Counted from the first letter of the stretch, positions 1-9,900 are shown. The stretch is DNA of 64,000 nucleotides from Thermodesulfobacteriota bacterium (GCA_030583865.1 CP129479.1:2566819-2630818); one strand, 5' to 3'. The notes: generated by a model from the sequence alone, not told the origin. Numbers and translations are program-made.

Positions 1-792
1 GTCCTGTATCGTGCCTATCAAGGATTTTCTGCCGTTCTGGATCTTGAGCTCGCCTATGGCCTGAATGTACTTTAGCTTCCCCGTCCCGGAAATTATCCTG
101 AATTCCTCCCTGTTTAAGACCCCCCCGAGTGCCTGCTCCATGGATTTCCTGACCAGCGGCCTGTCCTCCGGATGGATCATCTCCATCAATCTCGCATAAT
201 TTACGGGAGTCCCTACCGGCAGTTCAACAATATAGTAGCTCTCCTGAGAGCCGAAAAAATTATCCGACTCGATATCCCACACCCAGTTGCCGAGATGCGC
301 TCTCCTTTGCGCGTACTGAAGCTCGCCTATGAGCATACGCTGCTCGTTTTCCAGCTCTTTTCTCTCCGTCAGGTCCTGTATGGTGCCGTTCAAGGCTACC
401 GGTTTTCCGTTACGGCTTTCCAATTCACCCATGACCTGGACATGCTTTACATATCCGTTCCGGGTCTTTATCCTGAATTCAAATTTGTAAACGGCTCCCC
501 TCAGGCCGTCTTCTATCGCGTCCCTGACCAGCGCCCTGTCCTCGGGATGCACGAACCCCATCATCCCGCTTAAAGGCATCGGGGTGCCGGGAGGCATCTC
601 GAAAATCCTGTATGCCTCCCGCGATCCGTAAAAATTGTCCCGTTCGATATCCCATGTCCAGTTTGCGAGGTGCGATATCTTCTGCGCATACTCGAGCAGG
701 CGCTGGCTCTCCTTGAGTTTTTTTTCCACGCCTTCAAGCTCGCCTATGCGCTTGACCAGCTCATCTCTCGGTTTTTCATCGAACTGGGCCAT
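1..792 (-). CDS. PAS-domain sensor protein, 3' part outside window
   Basis: This open frame reads from an ATG at 792 leftwards to the window edge without a stop, giving 264 codons of a longer protein. After a short coiled N-terminus come two PAS modules in tandem, roughly residues 30-140 and 150-260. Each has the WxWDIExDNFxGS start, a HPEDRxLV segment and a closing GTIQDLTE/GTIQD motif typical of PAS plus PAC folds. Such proteins usually sense small ligands or redox state and pass the signal to a histidine kinase or GGDEF domain. The output domain lies outside the window, so its type is unknown. It is divergent from the FadL-type gene. Confidence 0.85.
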   Translation of the reverse strand, partial: MAQFDEKPRDELVKRIGELEGVEKKLKESQRLLEYAQKISHLANWTWDIERDNFYGSREAYRIFEMPPGTPMPLSGMMGFVHPEDRALVRDAIEDGLRGAVYKFEFRIKTRNGYVKHVQVMGELESRNGKPVALNGTIQDLTERKELENEQRMLIGELQYAQRRAHLGNWVWDIESDNFFGSQESYYIVELPVGTPVNYARLMEMIHPEDRPLVRKSMEQALGGVLNREEFRIISGTGKLKYIQAIGELKIQNGRKSLIGTIQD

Positions 793-901
793 ATCTCGCT
801 ATTTTGATATCTATTGATTTGATTATAGAGCAATTAACGCCATCCGCTACTCAAACCAGGGCCCATGCGGCTGTTGATGGCTATGGCAGTCACCGTATTT
901 G

Positions 902-913
902 CGAGTATACTCG
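902..913. promoter_or_regulatory. 12-bp perfect palindrome in a divergent intergenic region
   Basis: The sequence CGAGTATACTCG is a perfect dyad lying about 70 bases upstream of the FadL-type start codon and 110 bases from the start of the divergent PAS gene. It could be an operator, but a short palindrome can occur by chance and no second copy was noticed. Confidence 0.25.
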
Positions 914-983
914 TCCTTATAAGATATTTGGTTTTATTTGGGCGCTTGCTGGAAAAAACGTAACCAATAGGGTGTTTAAGAGC

Positions 984-2216
984 ATGCCTGCCTTAAAAAA
1001 CATAACTTTTGCGTTTTTGTTGTTATTAATGCTCCCCGGCACGGTTAACGCCTCCGGGTTCAAGGTGGACCAGCAAGGGGCGAAAGCGCTGGGGATGGCA
1101 AACGCCTATGCCGCGACTGCCGACGACCCCTCGGCAATCTACTTCAATCCCGCAGGACTGGCAGGGCAGCGGGACCCTGCCCTGTATCTTGGCGCATTCG
1201 CGCTGGCTCCCTCGACGGAATTCAAGGATCCCTCCGGCGCCGAGGTGGAGATGGACGAGCTGTTCGTAGCGCCGCATTTTTACTTGACCTACCCGTACCG
1301 GAACGTCAGTTTCGGCCTTGGCGTCTACGCGCCTTTCGGGCTCGGCACGAACTGGAGCGAAGCAGGGGTGGCCAGATACCAGGCTACCGAGAGCGAAATC
1401 GACACCCTGAATATAAATCCGGCAATAGCCATGCGCGTCCGGCCCTGGCTATTGGTGGGCGCCGGGGTCGATTACATGAGGTCGAGCGCGACCCTAAAAA
1501 AAATGGTCGACCAGTCGCTCGTGGGCGGCGCCGACGCGCGGTCCAGCCTTGAAGGCGATGGCTACGGCTGGGGGTACAATGCCGGGGTCATAATCATCCC
1601 TGCCGAAAGCTTCAGGCTCGGCGTATCGTACCGCAGCGCGATAGATGTCGACTTCGACGGCTCGGCGTCACTTGATAATATCGCACCGGCCCTTCAGCCG
1701 CTATTCGGAGGGGCCTCATTTGTAACGAATGCCCGGACCAGCATAGAATTCCCGGCTACCCTGATGATAGGGGCCGCTTACGAAGCAACGGAAAATACGA
1801 CAGTGGAGCTCGATTTTGAAAGGACATACTGGTCGAGCTACGAAAGCCTCGATATCGACCTGCAAAACGAGGTTCAGCCGGCAGGTTTTACCGATACAAG
1901 CGAACCAAAAGACTGGAGGGACATCTGGGCCGTAAGGGCGGGGGTCGAATACAGGGCCGCGGAGCGCATATCATTGAGGGGCGGGTATGTATTCCAGAAT
2001 AACCCGGTGCCGGACCACACGCTGGAGCCCAGGCTTCCGGATTCCGACCAGCACAATATCAGTTTCGGAATTGGCTACAAAGCAGCGAATCTCGTAATCG
2101 ATGCCGCTTATATGTTTGCATATTTCGAGAACCGGGAAGCCGAGAACAGCATCTTAAGCGGCGAATACCGCACTTCCGGCCATTCCGCGGGGTTGAGTAT
2201 CGGCTACAGGTTCTGA
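984..2216 (+). CDS. FadL/OmpP1/TodX-family outer-membrane transporter
   Basis: The product is a 410-residue beta-barrel that lets hydrophobic compounds such as long-chain fatty acids or aromatics cross the outer membrane. The frame is open further upstream, but the ATG at 984 is chosen because a clean signal peptide follows it (residues 1-23, cut after NA). The mature protein starts with the FadL hallmark SGFKVDQQGAKALGMANAY followed by DDPSAIYFNPAGL, which in the family forms the hatch region. The chain ends in an aromatic YRF, as expected for BAM-dependent barrels. The frame upstream of 984 looks non-coding. The substrate cannot be told from the sequence. Confidence 0.92.
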   Translation: MPALKNITFAFLLLLMLPGTVNASGFKVDQQGAKALGMANAYAATADDPSAIYFNPAGLAGQRDPALYLGAFALAPSTEFKDPSGAEVEMDELFVAPHFYLTYPYRNVSFGLGVYAPFGLGTNWSEAGVARYQATESEIDTLNINPAIAMRVRPWLLVGAGVDYMRSSATLKKMVDQSLVGGADARSSLEGDGYGWGYNAGVIIIPAESFRLGVSYRSAIDVDFDGSASLDNIAPALQPLFGGASFVTNARTSIEFPATLMIGAAYEATENTTVELDFERTYWSSYESLDIDLQNEVQPAGFTDTSEPKDWRDIWAVRAGVEYRAAERISLRGGYVFQNNPVPDHTLEPRLPDSDQHNISFGIGYKAANLVIDAAYMFAYFENREAENSILSGEYRTSGHSAGLSIGYRF

Positions 2217-2258
2217 AAAATCAGCCGGTCATTTTCAGTTTTTTCAAGGAGGAGCGCC

Positions 2259-2942
2259 ATGTCCCCGGATAAAAAAGCAGGGCCATCATCGGCCCAAAAG
2301 ATAAAACGGCTTGAGGATGAGAAGAAAACCCTCATCGATGGCCTTGATCAACTGCGGAGAAGCGAAGACCGTTTCAGAAAGCTGGTCGAAGACACGAGCG
2401 ACCTTATCTGGGAAGTGGATGAAAACGGCGTCAATACCTATATGAGCCCGAAAATAAAAGAGGTGCTCGGCTATGAGCCGGAAGACCTCGTAGGCAAAAG
2501 GCCGTTTGATTTCATGACGCCCGCCGAGGCAAACTTCATGGCAGGTGTTTTCAAGTCAATCGCCTCGGAGCGAAAGAGATTCAGTTTCAGCTGCCTTGAG
2601 AATATAAACCTTCATAAAGACGGGCACAGGGTAGTCCTCGAAACGAGCGCGGTCCCTATTTTCGACCCTGGCGGGGCTTTCAGGGGCTATCGCGGCATAG
2701 ATAGGGTTGTAACCAGGCGGAGGCAGGCGGAAGATGAGCTTAAAAGGGATATCGCCCTTCAGGATTCTCTCAACAAGGCAAAATTGAAGAGCGGCCTTGC
2801 GCCTATATGCCTCTCGTGCAGGAGGGTGCTGACTCAAAAAGGCTGGGAAAGCGTGCAACAATACATCGCCGAGCATTCGGAAGCTGAATTCAGCAATGGC
2901 TACTGCCATGAATGCGCCGAAAGGCTTCACAATATGGGATAG
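2259..2942 (+). CDS. PAS-domain protein with C-terminal four-cysteine motif
   Basis: A strong ribosome site (AAGGAGGAG) precedes the ATG. The 227-residue protein has a short coiled N-terminus, one PAS/PAC module (about 36-155, with TSDLIWEVDENG and FRGYRGIDRVVT) and no kinase or cyclase output domain. The last 45 residues carry C184-x2-C187 and C216-x2-C219 around the sequence EHSEAEFSNGYCHECAE. This tail recurs at the ends of many bacterial sensor proteins and could bind a metal, although its function is not established. The gene lies 42 bases downstream of the FadL-type gene and may be cotranscribed with it. It probably acts as a stand-alone sensory or adaptor protein. Confidence 0.8.
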   Translation: MSPDKKAGPSSAQKIKRLEDEKKTLIDGLDQLRRSEDRFRKLVEDTSDLIWEVDENGVNTYMSPKIKEVLGYEPEDLVGKRPFDFMTPAEANFMAGVFKSIASERKRFSFSCLENINLHKDGHRVVLETSAVPIFDPGGAFRGYRGIDRVVTRRRQAEDELKRDIALQDSLNKAKLKSGLAPICLSCRRVLTQKGWESVQQYIAEHSEAEFSNGYCHECAERLHNMG

Positions 2943-3040
2943 CGGCGTAAGCCGCCATAATTAGCAATACGCTTACAAGTTTTTTTAATCCTCAATTTGC
3001 ATCACTTTAGGCTTGATGGCCAAAACGGTATCTACCCGGC

Positions 3041-4867
3041 TCAATATACTCTTTTTCCATTACTTAGCTCGAAATGCCACTTTTCATTGCCAGTGTTTTC
3101 AAGATCCAAATATTTCGGGACAGCGGGCATGAGAGTTGCCTCTTCTATCGCTTTTATAAGTGACGATCTGCTCTTTATATCATCTCCAGTTTGCCTCATT
3201 TCACCGATATAAGACCAGTTTTGCCCGTCAACTCTGTCAAATAAATGCAGGCCCCCGCAAGAGATTTCGGACTGCACGAAAATATACTCTTCTTCCATAT
3301 CATCATCCATGTTCCTCGAAAACACTGCGCAATCCTTTTGCTTCACGCAGAGTGCGAGAATATCCCCGCACCCTTGCAAGCTTGACGTTATCGCGCTCAT
3401 AAGACCGACAGGTAATTCTTTGGAAGAAGTCAGCACATTGAGGTGCTCTTCTTTAAACTCCAGAGCCTCTGCTTTTGGCTCGGCTTCCGTACGGGCAGCC
3501 TTTGCTAAAAAGGCATAGTCAAAGTGGTCCTGTTCGATTGTCTTTTTGGCTCGTTCACGAATTGCTTCCGCTTCAGGATGGTCTTTCATTTCGGAGAGCG
3601 CCTTGAGTTTCTCAAAGCCATTTTGACCAAGCTGGAATTTAAGCACCTGGTATTCGAATGCTGCTGGGTCGATCCGGCCCGCGGCCAGCATCTTGAACTG
3701 GCTCTCTGCGCTTATCGAGATTGGGTCGAGCACAGGTGTATGAATCAATATCGCAATGGCCATAACGATCAGCGAAACGGCAATGTTAACGGACCTCATT
3801 AGCCCAAGCCATATATTTTTTTTCACGAGAACGGCGACGGCATACCCGACGGAATAGAATGCCGCTATTAACGCGAATATCAGCGCGTATACCCGGTCAG
3901 GCATGAAACCATACTGGTCTATCCTAAGCCAGATTGAATAGAGCGTTATAGCTGCGTATGCGGGCAACGCGAGAAGCATCCCCTCAACACCCCTTCTAAT
4001 CCACGCTGGATACGGCGGCTTCGAATTACCGTTCTGGAAGACCGCGTTTATGAAAATGACCGTACAGGCCAGGAGCAACAGGGTTATTACCGAAGACATT
4101 CTGGTATCCCATAGGGGCTTCAGGCCGGTGAACGGGAGCGCAAATATGAAAAGGAGAGCAATAATCGAAAGAAGTGGCATTAGTGTTTTAAAGACGAGCA
4201 ACGCCACATTGCGCAGGGTTATCGTGACCGCGTTCAAGTCCTTGCCAATCATGATACCCAGGCCGAAGGCGACCGGGGTGGCGACGAGCATGAATTCTTT
4301 GGTAAAGAATATGTTCGCGAAGAAGGCTATCCCAATGAGATGGAAAAGCCCACCCCATAGGCCGATAAGACCCCAGAAAATACCCGTAAAAAGAAGGGCT
4401 ATTGCCGCGACAAAGAAATTATTCCAGCTGTGTTTGAAGAGATCCGTATAGGGAAATTTTAGGCTTCCGTTTTCGACGAAGACCTGTAAATATGGGATGA
4501 AAATATAAAGTGAACATGCTGAGCCAAAGAAAAGAGTAGTTATACGATTATTATCCCCTTTAAAGGGTACACCCCAGGCTGGGAGCATCGAAATAGTCCA
4601 CGCGGTAATCGCTGCGTAAACGAGGCCGGTTGATAAGGAAATTAAGAAAAGTGGTATCCTGCATCTGTTCGTCCAGCCAAACTGCAGGACAAGACCTGAT
4701 ATGATTGCAAAAGCCGAAATGCTGGCAAGGAAAATGTTATTGTTTTTTCCAAAAAGGGATGACTCGTCCACACCCCAGTATGAGGTGGATATCCAGAATA
4801 TGAGTCCTTGGAAAAAGCCGGTCAGGATATTTATTAATAATCTGGCATATTTTTCCGAAATATACAT
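3041..4867 (-). CDS. DUF4153-type polytopic membrane protein
   Basis: The 608-residue product has about twelve hydrophobic segments across residues 10-395 and a soluble C-terminal part (396-608). The spacing and motifs (WGLIGLWGGLFHLIGIAFF near the middle, then SISAESQFKMLAAGRID at the start of the soluble part) match the DUF4153 family of inner-membrane proteins, whose role is unknown. The gene is more AT-rich than most of the window and uses many A/T-ending codons, so recent acquisition is possible. It stands alone, convergent with the PAS gene, and no partner suggests a function. Confidence 0.75.
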   Translation of the reverse strand: MYISEKYARLLINILTGFFQGLIFWISTSYWGVDESSLFGKNNNIFLASISAFAIISGLVLQFGWTNRCRIPLFLISLSTGLVYAAITAWTISMLPAWGVPFKGDNNRITTLFFGSACSLYIFIPYLQVFVENGSLKFPYTDLFKHSWNNFFVAAIALLFTGIFWGLIGLWGGLFHLIGIAFFANIFFTKEFMLVATPVAFGLGIMIGKDLNAVTITLRNVALLVFKTLMPLLSIIALLFIFALPFTGLKPLWDTRMSSVITLLLLACTVIFINAVFQNGNSKPPYPAWIRRGVEGMLLALPAYAAITLYSIWLRIDQYGFMPDRVYALIFALIAAFYSVGYAVAVLVKKNIWLGLMRSVNIAVSLIVMAIAILIHTPVLDPISISAESQFKMLAAGRIDPAAFEYQVLKFQLGQNGFEKLKALSEMKDHPEAEAIRERAKKTIEQDHFDYAFLAKAARTEAEPKAEALEFKEEHLNVLTSSKELPVGLMSAITSSLQGCGDILALCVKQKDCAVFSRNMDDDMEEEYIFVQSEISCGGLHLFDRVDGQNWSYIGEMRQTGDDIKSRSSLIKAIEEATLMPAVPKYLDLENTGNEKWHFELSNGKRVY

Positions 4868-5094
4868 ATTTCATACATATCGGAATACAAAAAAGAAAAC
4901 TTTATAAAAAATTTAACAAAACCGATAATCTAAACGAAATATCAGCTTACAAAAGTGAATTGTTCTGAGCAGTAGTAGTAAAAGGTTTTAAAAAAAGTAA
5001 GTTGGCGGATGCGGGGCGCGAACAGCGGAGAAAATTCATAACCTTTTGATTGCGCTAATTTGTTTCTGTCTTTTTGGATGGTGAAGTCTTGTAT
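4868..5094. other. Gene-free AT-rich stretch
   Basis: This holds the upstream region of the DUF4153 gene, with AT-rich runs near 4880-4940. I see no supported gene, no TnpB C-terminus and no clear promoter. Confidence 0.5.
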
Positions 5095-5117
5095 GGTGGG
5101 CTGCGCCCACCTTTTTA
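5095..5117 (+). terminator. Possible rho-independent terminator
   Basis: A GGTGGG-CTGCG-CCCACC hairpin (5095-5111) is followed by a T-rich run on the plus strand. No plus-strand gene ends just upstream, so it may be a relic of the neighbouring mobile-element end. Confidence 0.4.
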
Positions 5118-5118
5118 T

Positions 5119-5264
5119 TTTAGAGAAACGGTCAGAAACCCCCGGCCTTTCAAGGCCGGGGATGAATGGCCGCCCGTAGCGAAGCCAGCGTAAGCTGGCG
5201 TAGCGGAGGCAATATCGCCTCACGGTTTCCCGATACCCCGGCCTTCAGGCCGGGGAGAGGTTCA
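5119..5264 (+). mobile_element. Orphan IS200/IS605-type right end / omega-RNA-like structured RNA
   Basis: Four consecutive hairpins are visible: CCCCGGCC...GGCCGGGG at 5140-5161, GCCAGC-GTAA-GCTGGC at 5184-5199, GAGGC...GCCTC at 5206-5221 and CCCCGGCC-TTCA-GGCCGGGG at 5236-5255. The last is followed by GAGAGGTTCA. A subterminal GC-rich hairpin followed by GAGGTTCA is the pattern known at the right end of IS605/IS607-type elements that encode TnpB, where this DNA is transcribed as the guide (omega) RNA scaffold. No tnpA or tnpB frame is present nearby, so this would be a relic or a stand-alone guide RNA. The alternative is a REP-type palindrome cluster. Confidence 0.55.
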
Positions 5265-5270
5265 TAGTAG

Positions 5271-5357
5271 TGGTGCCCGAGGCCGGGGTCGAACCGGCAC
5301 GGTGTTGCCACCTCGGGATTTTAAGTCCCGTGCGTCTGCCAATTCCGCCACTCGGGC
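5271..5357 (-). tRNA. tRNA-Leu (anticodon UAA)
   Basis: On the minus strand the 87-base sequence starts GCCCGAGTGGCGGAATTGGC, has the anticodon stem GGGAC-TTAAAA-TCCC with anticodon TAA, a long class II variable arm, a GGTTCGACCCC T-arm and ends CTCGGGC plus ACCA. The encoded CCA occupies 5271-5273. Its 3' end lies only six bases from the proposed end of the IS605-like right end, so the element sits immediately downstream of the tRNA. Confidence 0.96.
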
Positions 5358-5469
5358 CTTATTGGTGGAAGCGTTGCAGATTCGTGAAAAATAACAGAAA
5401 TAGGGCGTACTGTCAACATCCGGTCCTTGCTGCACCCGCACGCATGATTAAAAAAAATCCCGCCTTTTC

Positions 5470-5497
5470 TTGACAATCTCAAAACTGCTGGTAGAGT
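5470..5497 (+). promoter_or_regulatory. Candidate sigma-70 promoter for the CxxCH barrel gene
   Basis: A perfect TTGACA (5470-5475) is followed after 16 bases by TAGAGT (5492-5497), about 58 bases before the start codon. A second TTGACA at 5522 is too near the gene to serve. Confidence 0.5.
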
Positions 5498-5554
5498 CCT
5501 TGCCATTAAGTAAACTGCCACTTGACAATCCAATTCTCATTCAGGGAGGGCTGC

Positions 5555-6829
5555 ATGATGAGATTTCTGTTGGGTGCCGCTGGCGTTATCGCTTTTCTCG
5601 CTCTGTCGCTCCTTCTTCCATGCGAATCCTCTGCCGTGCCCGCCTTTTCGCGGCAGACAGGAATGGCGTGCAATTCCTGTCATTTTCAGCATTTCCCCAC
5701 GCTCAATTCCTTTGGCCGCGCCTTCAAATCCGGAGGGTACACCATGACAGGCGGCCAGAGCATGATAGATGGCGACTTCCTTTCACTGCCCTCGGCTCTC
5801 AACGCCTCTTTTGTCACAAAGGTGCGATACCAGAAAAGGGACGGGGATTCCAACCACCCGGACGCCGGACCCGGAGACAAGGAACTCAACAAGGGGCAGC
5901 TCCAGTTTCCTGACGAGGCCGCCCTCCTTCTGGGCGGCAGGGTCGGCGAGCACGTAGGCTTTCTCCTGGAGGCCTCTCTCAAGGACGGAGATTCGCGCTT
6001 CACCTCCTTCAAGATACCGTTCGTCCACGAAATGAAAGGCGTGAGCGTAAACGTCGTCCCGTTCACTACAGACGCCTTCGGCCCGGCATACGGCCTTGAG
6101 CTCCTGAATACCGGGGCCTTGAGGCTCCAGAGGGCAATAGAGCACCGCACGGAAACATCCGCCCAGCAGTATCTGGGCACGGCCACGTCCGCAACCGGCA
6201 TCACTTTGGGGGCGGCGCACCAGCTCTGGTTTGCGAATTACACCCTGTGGTCCAACGAGCACTCGTCTGAGATAGCTTCCGGCCCTTATCTCCATTACGG
6301 CAGGGCGGCTTTTACGCCGACATTCGAGGGATGGGACTTGGGGCTTGGCGCGCAGGTCTGGGCAGGCAGGGAGACTAATATCAGCACTGACTCGGACGAC
6401 GATACGGCCCTGAACGTCACCCGGAAGGAGGCCAAGGCCTGGGCGATTGACGCGCAGGCGCAGGGCACAGCGGGAGAGCTCCCCATTGGCGTGTATCTCA
6501 CGTACGCGAGAGCGGCAAAATCTGACGGGGCGCCGGGCGAAGGCGGGAACATCTTCAATGAGAGCCAGGAAAAGGACAGAAAGGCTTGGACGATTTTGGC
6601 AGAGGTCGGCGTGGTGCCTGGCAAGCTCACTGCGGCGGCGGCTTACCGTCATGGACGGAGCGGCGCCGCAGGGGACGACAAGGACAACGCCACCACGCTG
6701 GGGCTTGTCTACACCCCACTTCAAAACATACAGGTTCAGATCGACTCAACATGGTATTCCGGCGGCGGCGGGCCGGGGCCTGGACAGGGAGACAACCTTA
6801 CGACCCTGATGCTCTTCGCCGCGTTCTGA
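5555..6829 (+). CDS. Monohaem CxxCH outer-membrane beta-barrel candidate
   Basis: The ATG at 5555 (or 5558) follows an AGGGAGGG ribosome site. The frame extends upstream to 5522, but the signal peptide starts here (residues 1-27, cut after SSA). The mature N-terminus has one c-type haem site, C39-N-S-C42-H43, in the context FSRQTGMACNSCHFQHFPTL and then FGRAFKSGGYTM. That arrangement recurs in a family of about 400-500-residue predicted barrels in iron- and sulfur-cycling bacteria. The rest alternates as beta strands and ends in FAAF. The role may be electron transfer at or through the outer membrane (inference). A strong terminator follows. Confidence 0.7.
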   Translation: MMRFLLGAAGVIAFLALSLLLPCESSAVPAFSRQTGMACNSCHFQHFPTLNSFGRAFKSGGYTMTGGQSMIDGDFLSLPSALNASFVTKVRYQKRDGDSNHPDAGPGDKELNKGQLQFPDEAALLLGGRVGEHVGFLLEASLKDGDSRFTSFKIPFVHEMKGVSVNVVPFTTDAFGPAYGLELLNTGALRLQRAIEHRTETSAQQYLGTATSATGITLGAAHQLWFANYTLWSNEHSSEIASGPYLHYGRAAFTPTFEGWDLGLGAQVWAGRETNISTDSDDDTALNVTRKEAKAWAIDAQAQGTAGELPIGVYLTYARAAKSDGAPGEGGNIFNESQEKDRKAWTILAEVGVVPGKLTAAAAYRHGRSGAAGDDKDNATTLGLVYTPLQNIQVQIDSTWYSGGGGPGPGQGDNLTTLMLFAAF

Positions 6830-6897
6830 AAAGCCGACCAGGCTGTGCCGCCTGGCGCTCAAAAGTCATAGCCCGCTTTCAATAAGGCTCAGAACAA

Positions 6898-6926
6898 AGG
6901 ACCCCGCCTTGAGCGGGGTCCTTTTC
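6898..6926 (+). terminator. Rho-independent terminator
   Basis: The stem AGGACCCCGC-CTTGA-GCGGGGTCCT is followed by TTTT. It ends the transcript of the CxxCH barrel gene and sits in the convergent gap before the repeat-protein gene. Confidence 0.85.
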
Positions 6927-6979
6927 GCGGGGCACTGCCGCGCCGCCAGAAAACTTCCTTCCATTCGCATCCGGCTCCG

Positions 6980-9900
6980 CTATCTTTCCACCTTCACCGT
7001 TACCTTGGCGCTCTTCGAAGTCGCGCCGTAGTCGTCCTTGATATTGTAGTAGAAGTAGTCAAAGCCGGTGAAGCCTGCCGCCGGGGTGAACGTCACTGTG
7101 CCGTCCGTGTTATTTACGACCGTGCCGCCCCGGCCTGGCCTGCTGAGGACAATAACGCTCTCCCTGATGATAATGCCGTCGATGTCGTAGTCGTTTGCGG
7201 CAACGTCTATCAGTATCGGAGTGTTGATCCTGGTGGTCGCATAATCCACGACCGCTACGGGGGGCTTGTTCGATTTGACGCTGACCGTGACCCTCGTCGT
7301 GTTGCTCAAGTCCATGCCATCCGTAGCCTTGTAGTAAAACCTGTCGCTTCCGCTGAAGCCGGGATTCGGCGTAAATGTCACGGTGTTGTCCGGGTTTATC
7401 GTAGCAGTGCCGTTTGGCGGCGTGATGGTTATGGCCGCCACGCTAAGCGGGTCGCCGTCCGCGTCAATATCGTTTGCGAGCACAGGTATGACTACGGGCG
7501 TATTGAAGTTGGTCGTCGCGCTGTCCTGGTAGCCGACCGGCGCGGTATTGGATGCCCTGGCAACGCTTATACTCACGGTCGCGGAGTTGCTCTCCACGCC
7601 TCCGGAGAGGGCTTTATAGGTGAAAGTGTCAATGCCATAATAGCCTGTCGCAGGAGAATAGACGAACGAGCCGTCGGAATTGAGGGTAAGGCTTCCGTTC
7701 GCCGCGCCAGTGACAAGCTGGGCAGTAAGCACCCCTTCGCCGGAGTCATTTCCGAGTACGCCAGGGGCAGCCACCTGAAGGGGCGTATCTTCGATTGTTG
7801 AGTAGGTGTCGTCTACCGCTTCGGGCCTACCCTGCACCGTTATCGTAACTGTCGCGGTATCGCTCTCAGCATCGCCTAAGACGGCCTTATAGGTGAACGA
7901 ATCAACGCCTGAATAGCCAAATCCCGGAGTATAGGAAAATGAGCCGTCTGGATTGAGGGTGAGACTTCCGCTGGTTGTGCCAGTGACAAGCTGGGCAGTA
8001 AGCACCCCTTCGCCGGAGTCATTTCCGAGTACGCCAGGGGCAGCCACCTGCAGGGGCGTACCCTCCAGAGTGGAGTAGGTGTCGTCTATCGCCTCCGGCC
8101 TGTTTTGCACTGTTATCGTAACTGTCGCTGAATCGCTCTCCGCACCCCCCGAAACTGCCTTATAGGTGAAAGTGTCGAAACCCGAATAGCCATCCATAGG
8201 CGAATAGGTAAACGAGCCGTCGGAATTCAAGCTGAGGCTTCCTCTTGACGGGCCGGTTACGAGCTGGGCAGTAAGCTCCCCCTCGCCCGAGTCATTTCCG
8301 AGTACGCCCGGTGCAGCCACCTGAAGGGGCGTATCTTCCAAGGTGGAGTAGGTGTCGTCTACCGCCTCGGGCCTGTCCTGCACCGTTATCGTAACTGTCG
8401 CGCTATTGCTCTCAACCGCGCCGTCGTATGCCCTGTACGTAAAGCTGTCAATGCCCACAAAGCCCTCGGCAGGGGTATAAGTGACAGTCTGATCGGGGTT
8501 GATTCCAGCTGTCCCGTTCTGCGGAGCGGCAATGGAAGCCACCGTCAAGGCATCGCCATCGATATCCGAATCATTCGCAAGCACATTTATGACTACCGGC
8601 ATTCCCCTGAACGTGAAAGCCGAGTCGTCCGCCGCTAAAGGCGAGTCGTTCACGGGGTTTACGGTCAGGACCACTGCCGCGATATTGCTCTCGGAAAGCG
8701 CGGTGACCACCCTGTATGAGAACGAGTCCTGGCCGTTATAGTCGGGAAGGGGCTCGTACCTGAAAGAGCCGTCCGGTTCAAGCGTCACCGTGCCGTTTAC
8801 CGGGCCTGAGACAAGCTCGGCGCCGGGGCCGGAACCCTCCAGCGTATCGTTTCCCAGGACGCCCGGCGCTTCGACAACGAGGACGCTGTCCTCGTCCGTC
8901 GAATACGCGTCGTCATTGGCAATAAGCGCCTCGCCCCCCGAAACCGTCACGGTCACGGTGGCCGCGTTGCTCTCCGACCTGCCGTCATGGGCCGCGTAGG
9001 TAAAACTGTCAGTGCCGGTAAAGCCGGGGGCAGGCGTGTATGTCACGGTCTGGTCGGGGTTTAAGATGGCCGTGCCGTTACCGGGCGGCGAAAGGCCGCT
9101 TACCGTAAGCGCGTCCCCCTCGGGGTCAGTGTCGTTCGCGAGCACGTCGATTGCCACCGGTGTATCTTCTGCGGTCGCCGCGTAGTCATCGTAAGCCGAC
9201 GGCGGCTCGTTCACCTCGCCGGCAGCCGACTCGAACTCGAACGCCCCGCGGTCCCAGAAACCGTCCGCGCCGCGGGCAATGCCGGCCATGTCCGTGTCAT
9301 ACAGCTCCGGGAGGACGATGCCCGGTTCCGTCCCGGAGGTGAGGCGGAAATCGCCGCTGGCGAAATCGATAAACGGGTCCCCCTCCCCGACCTGCATGGC
9401 GCTCTCGAATATCGAGCCCTCGTTCGAGTTCATGAACCAGTTGTAGTTATGCTCGACACCAGGGCCGAACGATGTAGCCGGGCTGTTGTACCAGAGATTA
9501 TTGTAGGCCTTTACGTTCCCGATCTCGTTATAGATGGGGAATATCTTGCCGGCCCCGCCCTCGACAAGGTCCACGAATGTATTGTTGTATACGTTCACAT
9601 TCCGCGCGTAATAGTCGGCGGACGAGGAGAGGCTCCCTATGGCCCCGTTCATGGACCTCCTGCCCCAGTTTTCGGTCCAGATAAAGATATTTCCGTATAT
9701 GTCCCAGTTCTCGCCCCTGCTTATTATTATGCCGCCGGTGCTAACGAAATCCGCTATCACGCTGTTCCGCAGGATAACGTTATTGGCGTCGCGCGCTATC
9801 CAGACCTCCGAGTGCTGTGTCGAGGACACGCCGTTCCTCTCGAGCATGGAGTTCTCGATCAGCACGCCGGAGGTGGAGCTGAATGTGAGGAGTATGACCC

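Noticed and set aside
804-983. N-terminal extension of the FadL-type frame
   Set aside because: The clean signal peptide starts at the ATG at 984, and the extension has no ribosome site and unlikely composition.
4942-5223. Small minus-strand frame in the IS605-like end
   Set aside because: No ribosome site, and it runs through the hairpins; a structured RNA or DNA end explains the sequence better.
6980-8400. The tandem DNA repeats as a non-coding satellite
   Set aside because: The 273-base period is exactly 91 codons and lies inside an intact reading frame with domain-type conservation.
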